Under the pieces are notes generated by a model that saw only the letters and a list, made by a program, of their open reading frames with translations, was not told the DNA's origin and searched no databases. Shown in pieces: positions 1 through 8,442 of a stretch of DNA of 49,182 nt (position 1 is its first letter; every line of letters begins with the position of its first letter). The translations under genes and the position numbers were made by a program. This DNA comes from a bacterium. GTDB taxonomy: Bacteria > UBA8248. Location of the stretch: contig JAJDYR010000041.1 of the NCBI GenBank assembly GCA_022825065.1, positions 1-49,182 on the forward strand, read 5' to 3'.

Positions 1-68
1 TTTTCCCTTGCGCGGCCCCCCTCCTGCGTTCATAATCGTGACAATCGACACAAACGAGGAGGCGCGTC

Positions 69-959
69 ATGGACCCGGAAGGCGCATCCGATACGGCCAC
101 ACCTGATAGCGAGGGCGTCGAACCCGGGGGCGATACCGCCCCCGCTTTCACCCGGGCGGGAGACGCCAGGCAAACCCCGCGCGGGAAGCTGACCAAAAGG
201 GTGTACGAGGCGGAACTCGTGCGGCTCCAGGAAGAACTCGTGAAGCTCCAGGAGTGGATAAAGCACCAGGGCTTGAAAGTCGTCGTCATCTTCGAGGGGC
301 GCGACGCCGCCGGCAAGGGAGGTGTCATCAAGCGCATCACGCTCAGGCTCAACCCGAGGGTGTGCCGCGTCGTGGCGCTCGCGGCGCCCACCGAGCGCGA
401 GCAGACGCAGTGGTATTTCCAGCGCTACGTGCCGCACCTGCCCGCCGCGGGCGAGATGGCGCTCTTCGACCGCTCCTGGTACAACCGCGCGGGCGTCGAG
501 CGGGTGATGGGCTTCTGCACGGAGGAGGAATACCGCGAGTTCCTGCACTCATGCCCCACGTTCGAGCGGATGCTGGTGCGCTCAGGCATCATCCTCATCA
601 AGTACTGGTTCTCGGTGAGCGACGAGGAGCAGGAGCGCCGCTTCCAGGCGCGCATCGAGGATCGCACGAGGCGCTGGAAGCTCTCGCCGATGGACTTGGA
701 ATCGCGCACCCGCTGGGTCGAGTATTCCAGGGCGAAGGACGAAATGTTCGCCCACACCGACATCAAGCAGGCGCCCTGGTACGTGGTGGACGCGGATTCC
801 AAGCGCCGCGCGCGGCTCAACTGCATCAGCCACCTGCTCTCCCTCATCCCCTACGAGGACCTCACGCCCGCGCCCGTCGAACTCCCCCCGCGCCGCGACT
901 CCAAGGCCTACGTGCGCCCTCCCCTGAACGAGCAGACCTTCGTGCCCGAGCGGTACTAG
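69..959 (+). CDS. ppk2: Polyphosphate kinase 2 family protein (class I PPK2)
   Basis: Predicted to move phosphate between polyphosphate and a nucleoside diphosphate in the cytoplasm. The 296-aa protein has a P-loop GRDAAGKGG at residues 77-85 and the lid/Walker B segment FDRSWYNR at 133-140, both hallmarks of single-domain PPK2. Length fits a class I enzyme with an extra Pro/Gly/Asp-rich, probably disordered N-terminus (about 40 aa). The ATG start has a strong GAGGAGG ribosome site seven bases upstream. It stands alone: the next 660 bases hold only repeats, and the following gene is on the opposite strand. Direction (NTP synthesis or polyP synthesis) and preference for ADP or GDP cannot be read from sequence. 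The family call is secure. Confidence 0.93.
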   Translation: MDPEGASDTATPDSEGVEPGGDTAPAFTRAGDARQTPRGKLTKRVYEAELVRLQEELVKLQEWIKHQGLKVVVIFEGRDAAGKGGVIKRITLRLNPRVCRVVALAAPTEREQTQWYFQRYVPHLPAAGEMALFDRSWYNRAGVERVMGFCTEEEYREFLHSCPTFERMLVRSGIILIKYWFSVSDEEQERRFQARIEDRTRRWKLSPMDLESRTRWVEYSRAKDEMFAHTDIKQAPWYVVDADSKRRARLNCISHLLSLIPYEDLTPAPVELPPRRDSKAYVRPPLNEQTFVPERY

Positions 960-1386
960 GGGAAATAAGAGTTATTCATCAAAGCTGAATAAGAAAAACA
1001 ACTATTAAGATTTAATGCTAAAAACTGAATAACGAAGCGTATTTTTCAGTCATATAGCGCGAACGCTTAATAAGGGTTTTCATTATTAAGGGTTAAGATT
1101 TAAGTCTTAATAAAGGGGGCGTGGAGTTGCAGGGAGCTGTTCAATAAGGTTCTCGTCGGGGGATATTGCTTTTAGCGGGAAGGCCGCTTTCGCGCGAACC
1201 ACGGACTTCTCTCACCTGGAAAACCAACCCCCCCTACCCCCCCTTAAAAGGGGGGCAAGAAAAAACAAAAGCCCCGCATTCGTCAGCGGGTGTTGCCTTT
1301 TTATACCCCCCTGTTAAGGGGGGGTAGGGGGGGTTGCCTTTAAGGCAGGGGACTTTGCGGAGATATCTACCCACCAAAGAGAATTT
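960..1386. other. Non-coding stretch: AT-rich word cluster and C-tract repeat
   Basis: No gene seen. Positions 965-1120 are AT-rich and reuse short words such as GAATAAG, CTATTAAG and TTAATAAG. The 13-mer AAAGCTGAATAAG recurs at about 2817-2830 on the other side of the Fic gene. Positions 1133-1200 are closely similar to 37341-37405, and both lead into copies of the C-tract element. Confidence 0.6.
1221..1338 (+). repeat. C-tract/G-tract inverted-repeat element, copy 1
   Basis: A dispersed palindromic element. The left arm has two C7-type tracts separated by TA, then TTAAAAGGGGGG. The right arm is its inverse, ending in a G-tract, TA and a second G-tract. The centre carries CAAGAAAAAACAAAA and TTGCCTTTTTATA, shared with the copies near 7.6, 34.5 and 37.4 kb. 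All four copies are in the same orientation. Confidence 0.85.
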
Positions 1387-1387
1387 C

Positions 1388-1568
1388 AAATCAACTCCCC
1401 CCTTGAGGGGGAGTCAGTGAGCTAAGGGCGTAAGCCCGCAAGCGAACTGGTGGCGGGAGCTTTTTTCTGTGGCATGTCCCCCCACCGAATCGGCCTTCGC
1501 CAAGGCTCGGCCTCTTCGTCTGGCTTTCCCCTCGGGAAGCCAGACCCTCAAGGGGGGAGTTGATTTCT
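1388..1568 (+). repeat. CTCCCCCCTTGAGG inverted-repeat element, copy 1
   Basis: Begins near TCAACTCCCCCCTTGAGG and ends with the inverse CCTCAAGGGGGGAGTTGA, giving terminal inverted repeats of about 20 bp around a 140-bp core. The core holds a 25-base word (1420-1444, starting AGCTAAGGGCGTAAGC) found in inverted orientation at 48070-48094. A hairpin TGGCTTTCCC...GGGAAGCCA lies at about 1519-1541. It carries no coding sequence and looks like a MITE-like or REP-type element. Confidence 0.75.
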
Positions 1569-1623
1569 TCTCTACTCGGTCGGGTTCGACACCAAAAAAG
1601 GGGGGCTTTCGCCCCCCCCTCAC

Positions 1624-2784
1624 CTACACCTCCGTGCCCTCGTTCATGATCGAGAGGTACGCCTCGTAGCCGAACAGGCGGTTGCGCTTCTTGCCCGTGA
1701 GTTCACGGACGATCCCGAGGCGCTCGAGCGCCCGCATCCCGCTCGACGCCGCCGGGAACGAGAGGCCCGAATGCTCTACGGCGTGTGCGAGCGAGGCGAT
1801 GGGCCGCTCCTTGAGCGCGCGGTAGACGCGAAGCGCGGAGCCGGCCACCCGGCCCGTCTGCGCCGCGCGGAGCTGATCCGCATCGAACAGGGCCAGCACC
1901 CGGTGCGCGGCCGCCACGGCCGCATCGGAAGTCTCGGCCACGCCTTCCAGGAAGAAGAGGAGCCACGCCTCCCAGTCGCCGCTCTTGCGCACCTCGTCCA
2001 GGAGCGCGTAGTAATCCGCCCGGCGCTCCTTGAAGAAGAGGCTCAAGTACAGCATCGGCTCGCGCAACGCGCCCTCGCGCCAGAGCAGGAGCGTGATGAG
2101 CAGCCGCCCGACGCGCCCGTTCCCGTCCAGAAACGGGTGGATGGTCTCGAACTGCACGTGCGCGAGACCCGCGCGGAGCAAGGCCGAGAGTTTCAAGTCC
2201 TCCCGGTGCCAGAAGCGCTCCAAATCCGACATGCACTCGCCGACCCTATGCGGCGGAGGCGGCACGAAGTGCGCCGTGGCCGGCCTGCTCCCGCCGATCC
2301 AGTTCTGGGAGCGCCGGAACTCGCCCGGGCTCTTGCCCGCGCCGCGGCCCCGCGCGAGCAGCCGGCCGTGGATCTCGCAGATAAGCCGCGTCGAGAGCGG
2401 GAAACCATCCCCCCGCATCCGCGCCAGGCCGTGTTCGAGCGCCGCCACGTAGTTCGAGACCTCGACCACGTCGTCAACCGGCGCGCCCGGCGCCCCCTCC
2501 ACCTCGAACATGAGCAGGTCGGAGAGCGAGGACTGCGTCCCCTCGATCTGGGAGGAGAGCACGGCCTCCTTCCTCACGTAGGTGTAGAGGAAGACGTGGG
2601 GGTCGGGCAGCAGCGCGGCCAGGGCGTCGAGGCGGCCCAGCGAGAGCGACGCCCGCTCCAGCGGCGCGTTCAGGGCTGCCAGATCGAGCGGCGGCCTGGG
2701 CGGCAGACGCACCGGCACGAATGCGCGCACGGCCTCGCCGCCGAACGTCGTCGTCTCGTATGCGCCCGTCTCTGCGCGTCTCAC
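1624..2784 (-). CDS. Fic family protein (AMP-transferase fold) with autoinhibitory motif
   Basis: Fic enzymes transfer AMP, or sometimes another phosphate-containing group, onto hydroxyl side chains of target proteins. The 386-aa protein has the full catalytic signature HPFLDGNGRVGR at 216-227 and an N-terminal inhibitory motif SSQIEG at 77-82 matching (S/T)xxxE(G/N). It is therefore a class II Fic with its inhibitory helix before the core. The final 70 residues look like a winged-helix domain (ALERLGIVRELTGKKRNRLFGYE), as in Shewanella-type Fic proteins. It stands alone between repeat-rich intergenic regions, with no obvious partner. Target is unknown. It may be a housekeeping regulator or a toxin-like gene. 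Family call is firm. Confidence 0.93.
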   Translation of the reverse strand: MRRAETGAYETTTFGGEAVRAFVPVRLPPRPPLDLAALNAPLERASLSLGRLDALAALLPDPHVFLYTYVRKEAVLSSQIEGTQSSLSDLLMFEVEGAPGAPVDDVVEVSNYVAALEHGLARMRGDGFPLSTRLICEIHGRLLARGRGAGKSPGEFRRSQNWIGGSRPATAHFVPPPPHRVGECMSDLERFWHREDLKLSALLRAGLAHVQFETIHPFLDGNGRVGRLLITLLLWREGALREPMLYLSLFFKERRADYYALLDEVRKSGDWEAWLLFFLEGVAETSDAAVAAAHRVLALFDADQLRAAQTGRVAGSALRVYRALKERPIASLAHAVEHSGLSFPAASSGMRALERLGIVRELTGKKRNRLFGYEAYLSIMNEGTEV

Positions 2785-3141
2785 GGCGAACCTCTTTATG
2801 AAGCGTTATGAAGCGAAAGCTGAATAAGCCGAATCACTATTAAGGGATATAGCATAAAATTTAATAAAAAGAAATGCTATTAAGCGTTTATTCGTAAAAA
2901 TGAATAATGGGGATGGGGAAAGCGGGAGAAGCGGCGCGGAAACGGCTCCCAGGAGGGGTTATTCAGCGTTATCGAGTTAAGTTGAATAAGGGGGTGCGTT
3001 ATGAAGGGTTGGGGAAGGAATGTTCATAGGGGAGGTGCTGTTGTAGGGGCCGCTCGTGAGCGGCCCTGTTGATTCATCCGGCCATCCGTGCGATGTATCC
3101 TTGCAGCATATCGAAAGCCGCTTCGCATAGAAGACAAGAAC
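2785..3141. other. Non-coding stretch: AT-rich word cluster and one GTAGGGG palindrome
   Basis: No gene seen. Positions 2807-2995 repeat words like GAATAAG, CTATTAAG and TTATTCA, as in the stretch before 1120. A palindromic GTAGGGG element lies at 3043-3066. Confidence 0.55.
3043..3066 (+). repeat. GTAGGGG-type palindrome, left of the SIR2 gene
   Basis: Perfect 9-bp arms GGGCCGCTC (3047-3055) and GAGCGGCCC (3058-3066), preceded by GTAG. An inverted counterpart with different arm bases lies at 7054-7077, so the pair brackets the low-GC SIR2 region. Confidence 0.8.
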
Positions 3142-3300
3142 ATGGAAGCCGATAAAGAGAAAGACGCCCCCGAACCGAAACCCGATGAATGGGCCTGGCT
3201 CGACAAAATCAAACGCCCGGTGGATGAGGATTTCCTGAAAGCCGCGAGCGAGAGGCCGGGGGAGGAGCATCGGGAGGGGGTGGAGGACCTGTTTGGTTGA
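3142..3300 (+). CDS. Small acidic protein resembling an antitoxin C-terminal tail
   Basis: A 52-aa reading frame from the ATG at 3142; a longer form could begin at 3088. It is highly charged and contains WLDKI, then PVDEDFL, then a closing EGVEDLF. That run resembles the flexible toxin-binding tail of VapB/MazE-type antitoxins, which often end (R/H)xGL(D/E)DLF. The AbrB-type DNA-binding half expected before such a tail is absent, and no PIN or MazF-type toxin follows. It could be a remnant antitoxin, a stand-alone mini-antitoxin or chance. Its stop lies 120 bases before the end of the convergent SIR2 gene. The antitoxin reading is inference. Confidence 0.4.
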   Translation: MEADKEKDAPEPKPDEWAWLDKIKRPVDEDFLKAASERPGEEHREGVEDLFG

Positions 3301-3419
3301 TTACGAGTCAGGTAGACGGTTTCAAGCAAATTCATATTTTGCAAAGTTCAATAAAAATCTCGTTATTCAAAGTTGGGGCGAAAGTAATGGTGAGGGAGCG
3401 CACTGAAACTCACATCCGC

Positions 3420-6400
3420 TTACTCAAAGCGTATCGTGTGTTGTTCCAGCCATTGAAATCTACGATCTGTCTCAATTGAGGGGTCAGCTTCGATTAGGCG
3501 GTCCAGTATCTTTGACAATTCATAAAACTCCCGATCACTTTTGGGACCACAAAGAGTCCAAAGTAATTTTAACGTCTCGTGCGGATGTTTGTCTGGAGCC
3601 TCAGACTGCTCAATATCATGGATACTTCCATATTGAGCAAGCGGGACAAGATAAGGCCGTAATTGCTCCAGGGCTGTCGGGAAAGCATCACCTGCGCCAA
3701 CAGCGAGTGATGCGAAGTGTTGGCTCACTGAGGGATTAAGGAAACGACGTTCACGCGGCCAAACGGCATCGTGAAGTGGGCCTATTATATCTCTCCAGTT
3801 TTTTTCGGCAGACTGGTCTCTTACTTCCCTTACCCAACGCGACAAACATTGGGCAGCGCCTCTCCGAAGTTCGCCGGAACTTTCACGCAATGCTAGAGCG
3901 ACATCTTGCTCCGAAATTGCAAAATCATTTTCTACTGCGTCACCAAGCAATATGAAGATTCGCGGTAGAAGTATTTTCGAGGCAACAATCTCCGCTTCAT
4001 GACCAGAACCATCATACTCTTTTACACCTCGCAAAACTTGAGAAGCAAAGACTTGGAAAAACTTCAATGAATTTGAGCTGTTGGTAATCAGTACTACCCT
4101 CAATCCAGCACTTTCAGCATCATTACCTGATAGAGTATCCACCAAGGGAGTGATCTCAAACTCAGGAAGAACTGACAGGAGAAATACAGCATTGTGAATT
4201 AGAGCCGCACGGGCAAGTGTGCCAGAAGGCCCGTCGGACGTTACGACTATATTGAGGTTTTCAAGATATGCCTCTGGAATTGCCCGCTCCGCTTTGTGAC
4301 ATTCCTCTATATCGAGCAATAGCGCCTCGGTAAGGTGACCGGAGGACGAATTGATCGAGCGCATATAAAGATTTTGCTCAACGTCCAGAGGTTCAACTTG
4401 AGATTTAATCGCGAGTTCAAAAAGCCGAGCCCACCAAGCATCAACATTTGCTATATTTTTGCGTGGCGCTGAGCGGTACAACTGAGTGAGTTCCATGAGA
4501 ATATGAGTGAGGAAATCGTCTTCAGCAGATTCAAGAATTCGGAAAACATCAATCATAATATATGTGCGCTCGGCTTTTTCCTCCTCGGTACCGACCCACA
4601 GCATAGAAAGTAGAATCCGCCAAAGTTGAACATTGGTGAATTCGAAGGGTGCTTTCCTCAGTACTTCAAAGGCCCCCTTCGGGTCAGTATGGCAGAAAGT
4701 GCTCCATCCTTGCTGTTTTTCGGTATCTGGACTCTGCATCAACTCACGAGCAACACGTAGTTTATCATCTTCATCGGCTTGCAAAATCGGCTCCGGATCT
4801 CCAGTTACGGAGCGAACTCCAGAAGAATACGAACTGAAAAAGTCTCGGTCCTCGACTTCGCGCTGTAGGTGCTCACGCCTAGCCTTGATTTCTTCGAGTT
4901 CTTTTTGACCGATTTCAGAAATGGCTTTTGCTTTGTCAAGCATGTTGAGCAGCAACCACACATCCGCGTCTCGAGCGTACTGCCGCCAATCAGGCTGACC
5001 TTCCTCGACTGTATAACGCTGAAAGTACTCATCTCCTTCGGAAAGGATGCGTTCTTCAACCTTTTGGACAAGTGCTTTTTCGGCAGCACCAGCACGATCC
5101 CGAAGCAAAAGGGCAAGTTCACGGCGAATAACCCAAAAGTCCACTTGAGATAAACTCATTACATAAGTTAATGCTTCGCTTGCTGTGAAGAGCGCTTCGT
5201 CCCTCAACGCATGCAACGACAATCTTCTGCCTACGCGCCCCGGAATGGTTTGCCACTCGTCTACATACCGTCTAGCGGTTTGGGAATCTGTCTTCGCCAC
5301 CTGTGTAAGCAATTTCACCAAGAGTCGAACCAAAAATATAACCCCGGCGAGATGTTTATTCTGGGGATGATCTTCAATTGACGGCACGCTAAAGTCATTA
5401 TCATCATACTCGTCGCCAATTAACTCGGCATCGACCATTTTGCCGATGGCCGAGTGAAGAGCAGTTGTCGCGATTTCCATGATTTCTTCGTGGCGAGGAA
5501 CTTTAAGCAATTCCTCAATGAGTTCGGATGAGTCAATGTCATTGGGGCCTGTTATCCGAATAAAGGCCAGTTCGCTAAGCCTATTGGGATTTTCCGATAT
5601 AGAAGCACCATACAGAGCACGAGAGGAGAATTCCAACTTAGGAGAAAGCAAATCCACAGCTTTCTCAATATCAGCGCGCAAGATAACTGGCCCGGTCAGT
5701 GTCTGTTTGATTTCATAAAACGGAATTTCATCGTTTACTTTCTGGTGAGGAATATTCCTGATTAGCAAACGCCAGGCGCGGAGCCAGAAATCGGATATTT
5801 CCTGCTCTGAGTCTCTATTCATAAGGCGCATAGCGAGAGCATCACTGAGCTTCTCATTGTGCCATTTGATTGCGATCTCAAAACGCTGAGGGTCCATAAA
5901 ATCACGTGCAAACCATGCTGCGAGAACCCACGCAGCATCCTCATTCGACCATAGGTGATTATCAGCAAAGAAATCGAACCAATCGGGATCATCGATCGTT
6001 GGGTTCGCGACACTCCATAGATCACTTCGTCCGTTAAACAGCCAAATGACTTTATCTCGTTCTGTTTGGTCGGTTTCTTTGAGTGGCTTCGCAAGAATCA
6101 CCTCGGCCATCGAACGCCTCGCTGCTTTAGGGCGTTCAATCAAGTCGGCCAATTTCGCCAGGTCATCCCATAAAACCTTGTGACGCTTTTTAGGCTCATT
6201 TTTCTTCCGATAGGGAATCGGGAATACAGCCAACGAATTCCAACGTGCATCCGCTTCTGTAGCATCCGAATCTGTTCCATCGAATGCGTAAACCGACCGT
6301 AAATCCGGGAAGCGATCCCGGTCGGCCTCAAGAACATTCAAGAGATAACGCACCGGAGCATCACCAGCCCTATACCCCACGAGTACAAGTGTCTTACAGC

Positions 6401-7025
6401 GCACCAGATCGAAAAAGAAACGCGACGCCCAGCCGGAACGCATGTAAGCATCGCCATAGTCAGCGCTAGTGAAGATCAGAGGTGTCGGGCTGAGGTGAAC
6501 CTGCTCATCAGCAATCCGACCGTGAATATGGATGATGCCACCGAAGCCTGCGCTGCCAGGCGCGGGGAGTTCCTGTCCCGCAAAGCTCAGGTCAGCAACC
6601 TTAATGGTAGGCTCTGCTTCGCGTATTGCCCTTTCTAGAAGAGTGTCAAAGTTGGTGGTGACGATAGTGGGCCGGTTTTCGAGGTCGCGCGATAGGCGAA
6701 GGATTGTGCGATGATTGAAAAGGTTGGCCCCACTTGGTGCTTGCACAGCCTTAGAGACAACTTTCGTCAGTTCTCCTGGGTCGACTATTCGTCGACTGAG
6801 CGATCCAAGGGCCTCCTCATAACGCTCTTCTTCATAGGCCATTTTTTCGGCGGCGTTCATCGAAACATTGAGAGCTTCAAAACACCGATTAACCAACCCC
6901 CGGAATCCAGGCAGTTGAGGCGCACTTACCCCAGCCCCGCACAGGAATACAACCTCACCTTGAAGTAATTCGTCTACAAGTTCATCGGGAAATACCGGAC
7001 CATCATCCGAAAATTGCAAAGGCAT
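3420..7025 (-). CDS. Large SIR2-domain protein, probable anti-phage sirtuin
   Basis: A 1201-aa protein with an N-terminal SIR2-like NAD-binding domain (about residues 20-290) and a long C-terminal region of mostly helical character. Visible motifs are GAGVSAPQLPGF (30-41), TTNFDTLLE (123-131) and HIHG (166-169). N125 and one of H166/H168 are the expected catalytic pair. GYRAGD follows at 217-222. This architecture matches defence-associated sirtuins (DSR type, SIR2_2 with a large sensor region, possibly DUF4020), which deplete NAD+ when phage components are sensed. No signal peptide or membrane segment is seen. The gene is much more AT-rich than its neighbours, stands alone, and is bracketed by inverted palindromes, which suggests transfer. 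The ATG start has only a weak GAGTGAG site. Family confidence is high; a defence role is inferred. Confidence 0.85.
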   Translation of the reverse strand: MPLQFSDDGPVFPDELVDELLQGEVVFLCGAGVSAPQLPGFRGLVNRCFEALNVSMNAAEKMAYEEERYEEALGSLSRRIVDPGELTKVVSKAVQAPSGANLFNHRTILRLSRDLENRPTIVTTNFDTLLERAIREAEPTIKVADLSFAGQELPAPGSAGFGGIIHIHGRIADEQVHLSPTPLIFTSADYGDAYMRSGWASRFFFDLVRCKTLVLVGYRAGDAPVRYLLNVLEADRDRFPDLRSVYAFDGTDSDATEADARWNSLAVFPIPYRKKNEPKKRHKVLWDDLAKLADLIERPKAARRSMAEVILAKPLKETDQTERDKVIWLFNGRSDLWSVANPTIDDPDWFDFFADNHLWSNEDAAWVLAAWFARDFMDPQRFEIAIKWHNEKLSDALAMRLMNRDSEQEISDFWLRAWRLLIRNIPHQKVNDEIPFYEIKQTLTGPVILRADIEKAVDLLSPKLEFSSRALYGASISENPNRLSELAFIRITGPNDIDSSELIEELLKVPRHEEIMEIATTALHSAIGKMVDAELIGDEYDDNDFSVPSIEDHPQNKHLAGVIFLVRLLVKLLTQVAKTDSQTARRYVDEWQTIPGRVGRRLSLHALRDEALFTASEALTYVMSLSQVDFWVIRRELALLLRDRAGAAEKALVQKVEERILSEGDEYFQRYTVEEGQPDWRQYARDADVWLLLNMLDKAKAISEIGQKELEEIKARREHLQREVEDRDFFSSYSSGVRSVTGDPEPILQADEDDKLRVARELMQSPDTEKQQGWSTFCHTDPKGAFEVLRKAPFEFTNVQLWRILLSMLWVGTEEEKAERTYIMIDVFRILESAEDDFLTHILMELTQLYRSAPRKNIANVDAWWARLFELAIKSQVEPLDVEQNLYMRSINSSSGHLTEALLLDIEECHKAERAIPEAYLENLNIVVTSDGPSGTLARAALIHNAVFLLSVLPEFEITPLVDTLSGNDAESAGLRVVLITNSSNSLKFFQVFASQVLRGVKEYDGSGHEAEIVASKILLPRIFILLGDAVENDFAISEQDVALALRESSGELRRGAAQCLSRWVREVRDQSAEKNWRDIIGPLHDAVWPRERRFLNPSVSQHFASLAVGAGDAFPTALEQLRPYLVPLAQYGSIHDIEQSEAPDKHPHETLKLLWTLCGPKSDREFYELSKILDRLIEADPSIETDRRFQWLEQHTIRFE

Positions 7026-7053
7026 TTGCTCACTCGCATCTCTTTTATAACCA

Positions 7054-7077
7054 GGGCCGTTCTCGAACGGCCCCTAC
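7054..7077 (-). repeat. GTAGGGG-type palindrome, right of the SIR2 gene
   Basis: Perfect 9-bp arms GGGCCGTTC (7054-7062) and GAACGGCCC (7065-7073), followed by CCTAC. It is inverted relative to the copy at 3043-3066 and sits about 30 bases before the SIR2 start codon. Confidence 0.8.
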
Positions 7078-7165
7078 GAAAGACGAAAACGATTGTAAAT
7101 GAACACTTACTGAGCGGAACGTGAGTCTATCTTTTGAGGGTCGTACCGATCAAGAGAAAAACCCC

Positions 7166-7579
7166 CTAACCCACCTTCCCCCTCAACCTCTTCTTCTCGG
7201 CGCGTTGGCGCTTGTCCTTGAGGCGCTTCTCGGCTGATGCGCGGGTGGGGCGCGTGGGGCGGCGCGGCTTGGGCGGGTCGGCGGCGGCGGCGAGGGCGGC
7301 GCGGAGCTTTTCGAGGCAGTCGGCGACGTTCCGGCCCTGATCGCGAAAGCGGCTGCTCGCGATGACGACTTCTCCCTCCCGCGTCACGCGGCGCGGGTGG
7401 CGCGCGCGGAGCCGCGCCTTCACCCCCTCGGGCACGCTCGAAGACGCCGCCATGTTCCAGCGCAGCACCGCCTTGGTCGAGACCTTGTTCACGTTCTGCC
7501 CGCCGGGGCCGCCCGCGCGCGCGAACTGGAAGTGGATTTCTCGCAGCGGGATTTTGAGCCTCTCGTTCACGATGAGCAT
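7166..7579 (-). CDS. arfB: Alternative ribosome-rescue factor ArfB (peptidyl-tRNA hydrolase)
   Basis: ArfB (YaeJ) enters ribosomes stalled on broken mRNA and hydrolyses peptidyl-tRNA. The 137-aa protein carries the catalytic GGQ at 26-28 within GGPGGQNVNKVSTKA, as in release factors. It is too short to be a full RF1/RF2. Its C-terminus is strongly basic (RLKDKRQRAEKKRLRGK), matching the ArfB tail that inserts into the empty mRNA channel. It is a single-gene unit. Family and function call are strong. Confidence 0.93.
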   Translation of the reverse strand: MLIVNERLKIPLREIHFQFARAGGPGGQNVNKVSTKAVLRWNMAASSSVPEGVKARLRARHPRRVTREGEVVIASSRFRDQGRNVADCLEKLRAALAAAADPPKPRRPTRPTRASAEKRLKDKRQRAEKKRLRGKVG

Positions 7580-7628
7580 GTCATACTCCCGGGGGCGGCG
7601 GTTTTACCGCCTGAAAGGGAAACACCAT

Positions 7629-7750
7629 AAAAGCAACCCCCCTACCCCCCCTTAACAGGGGGGCAAGAAAAAACAAGGCCCCCCTCAGATCGGCGGGGCC
7701 GCATCGCCTTTTTGTACCCCCCTGACAAGGGGGGGTAGGGGGGGTTGCTT
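7629..7750 (+). repeat. C-tract/G-tract inverted-repeat element, copy 2
   Basis: Same organisation as copy 1: AAGCAACCCCCCTACCCC opens the left arm and its inverse closes the right arm at GGGGTTGCTT. The core keeps CAAGAAAAAACAA and GCATCGCCTTTTTGTAC. It lies downstream of neither flanking gene: arfB reads away from it, and the next gene on the right ends 690 bases away. Confidence 0.85.
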
Positions 7751-8264
7751 TTCAAGTCGAAGGATGGAGAACGGGGCGAGTGAAGCGCGATTTCCTCCGA
7801 ACCCTCCATCTCCCCTTGCCGTGCCCCCCCCAGCGCCCCTCATCGTGGTTGTCCTTTGTCAGGGTTTCGGACAGGCACAGAGGCCTGTCCCTACGGTCGC
7901 CGCTCAGTGCTTTTTGAACAGCCCCCTCCCCGGTCGGTTCGCCCCCGCGCGCATTTGCCCGCATTTGCGCGTCGCGCCGGTTCCGCGCAACGCCCAGAAT
8001 ACACCACGGCCCGCGCCGCGTGAAACGACCGGGTTTTCCAAGCCGGGAGCGAGGCGGCGAATCCGGCAAAAAGGGGAATCTGAAATCATGCGACTCCGGC
8101 GGAGAAAACTTCAGGCGCCGGCTGGCCCGTCCCGGCGGGTCGTCACCGAACGGGAGAATACAATGAAACGATCCGGTTCCCCGGCGATTCCCAGTGCCTG
8201 CCCGGTACGACCAAGATCGCCTCTCAGGCCGCCTCGGGAATTACCGAACAATTCGATAAAATTA

Positions 8265-8309
8265 GATAAAATTAGATAAATTCACGGGGTTTTTCGATAA
8301 ATTTCCGAA
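8265..8309 (+). repeat. Left arm of an exact 45-bp inverted repeat
   Basis: This AT-rich 45-base sequence (begins GATAAAATTAGATAAATTCA, ends TTTCCGAA) matches the reverse complement of 20165-20209 at every base. Just upstream, the word ATAAAATTAG is repeated in tandem. The two arms bound a 12-kb block holding the CaiB, sel, hemQ and Sco genes. Confidence 0.85.
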
Positions 8310-8442
8310 AATTTACGAGGGGAAATGCGCGCAATTGCGGGGAGTTGCGGGGGTGAAATACGCAGATATGTCCGATCCCCCGCTCCCGTCAGGCCCGGGG
8401 CCGTTATTCAACAAGTGCTTGAATAACAGCAGGTTATCCCGG

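Larger units (their letters stand above)
7580..8442. other. Non-coding stretch with C-tract repeat, palindromes and an AT-rich inverted-repeat arm
   Basis: About 860 bases without a convincing gene. It holds C-tract element copy 2 (7629-7750), a GGACAGGC palindrome followed by CTAC (7869-7894), runs of the word GCGCATTTGC near 7950-7975, and an AT-rich segment with a short tandem repeat (8251-8315). A palindrome GTTATTCAA...TTGAATAAC lies at 8403-8427. Confidence 0.6.

Noticed and set aside
30..548. Minus-strand frame over PPK2
   Set aside because: Antisense of the PPK2 gene, with no ribosome site and no recognisable domain.
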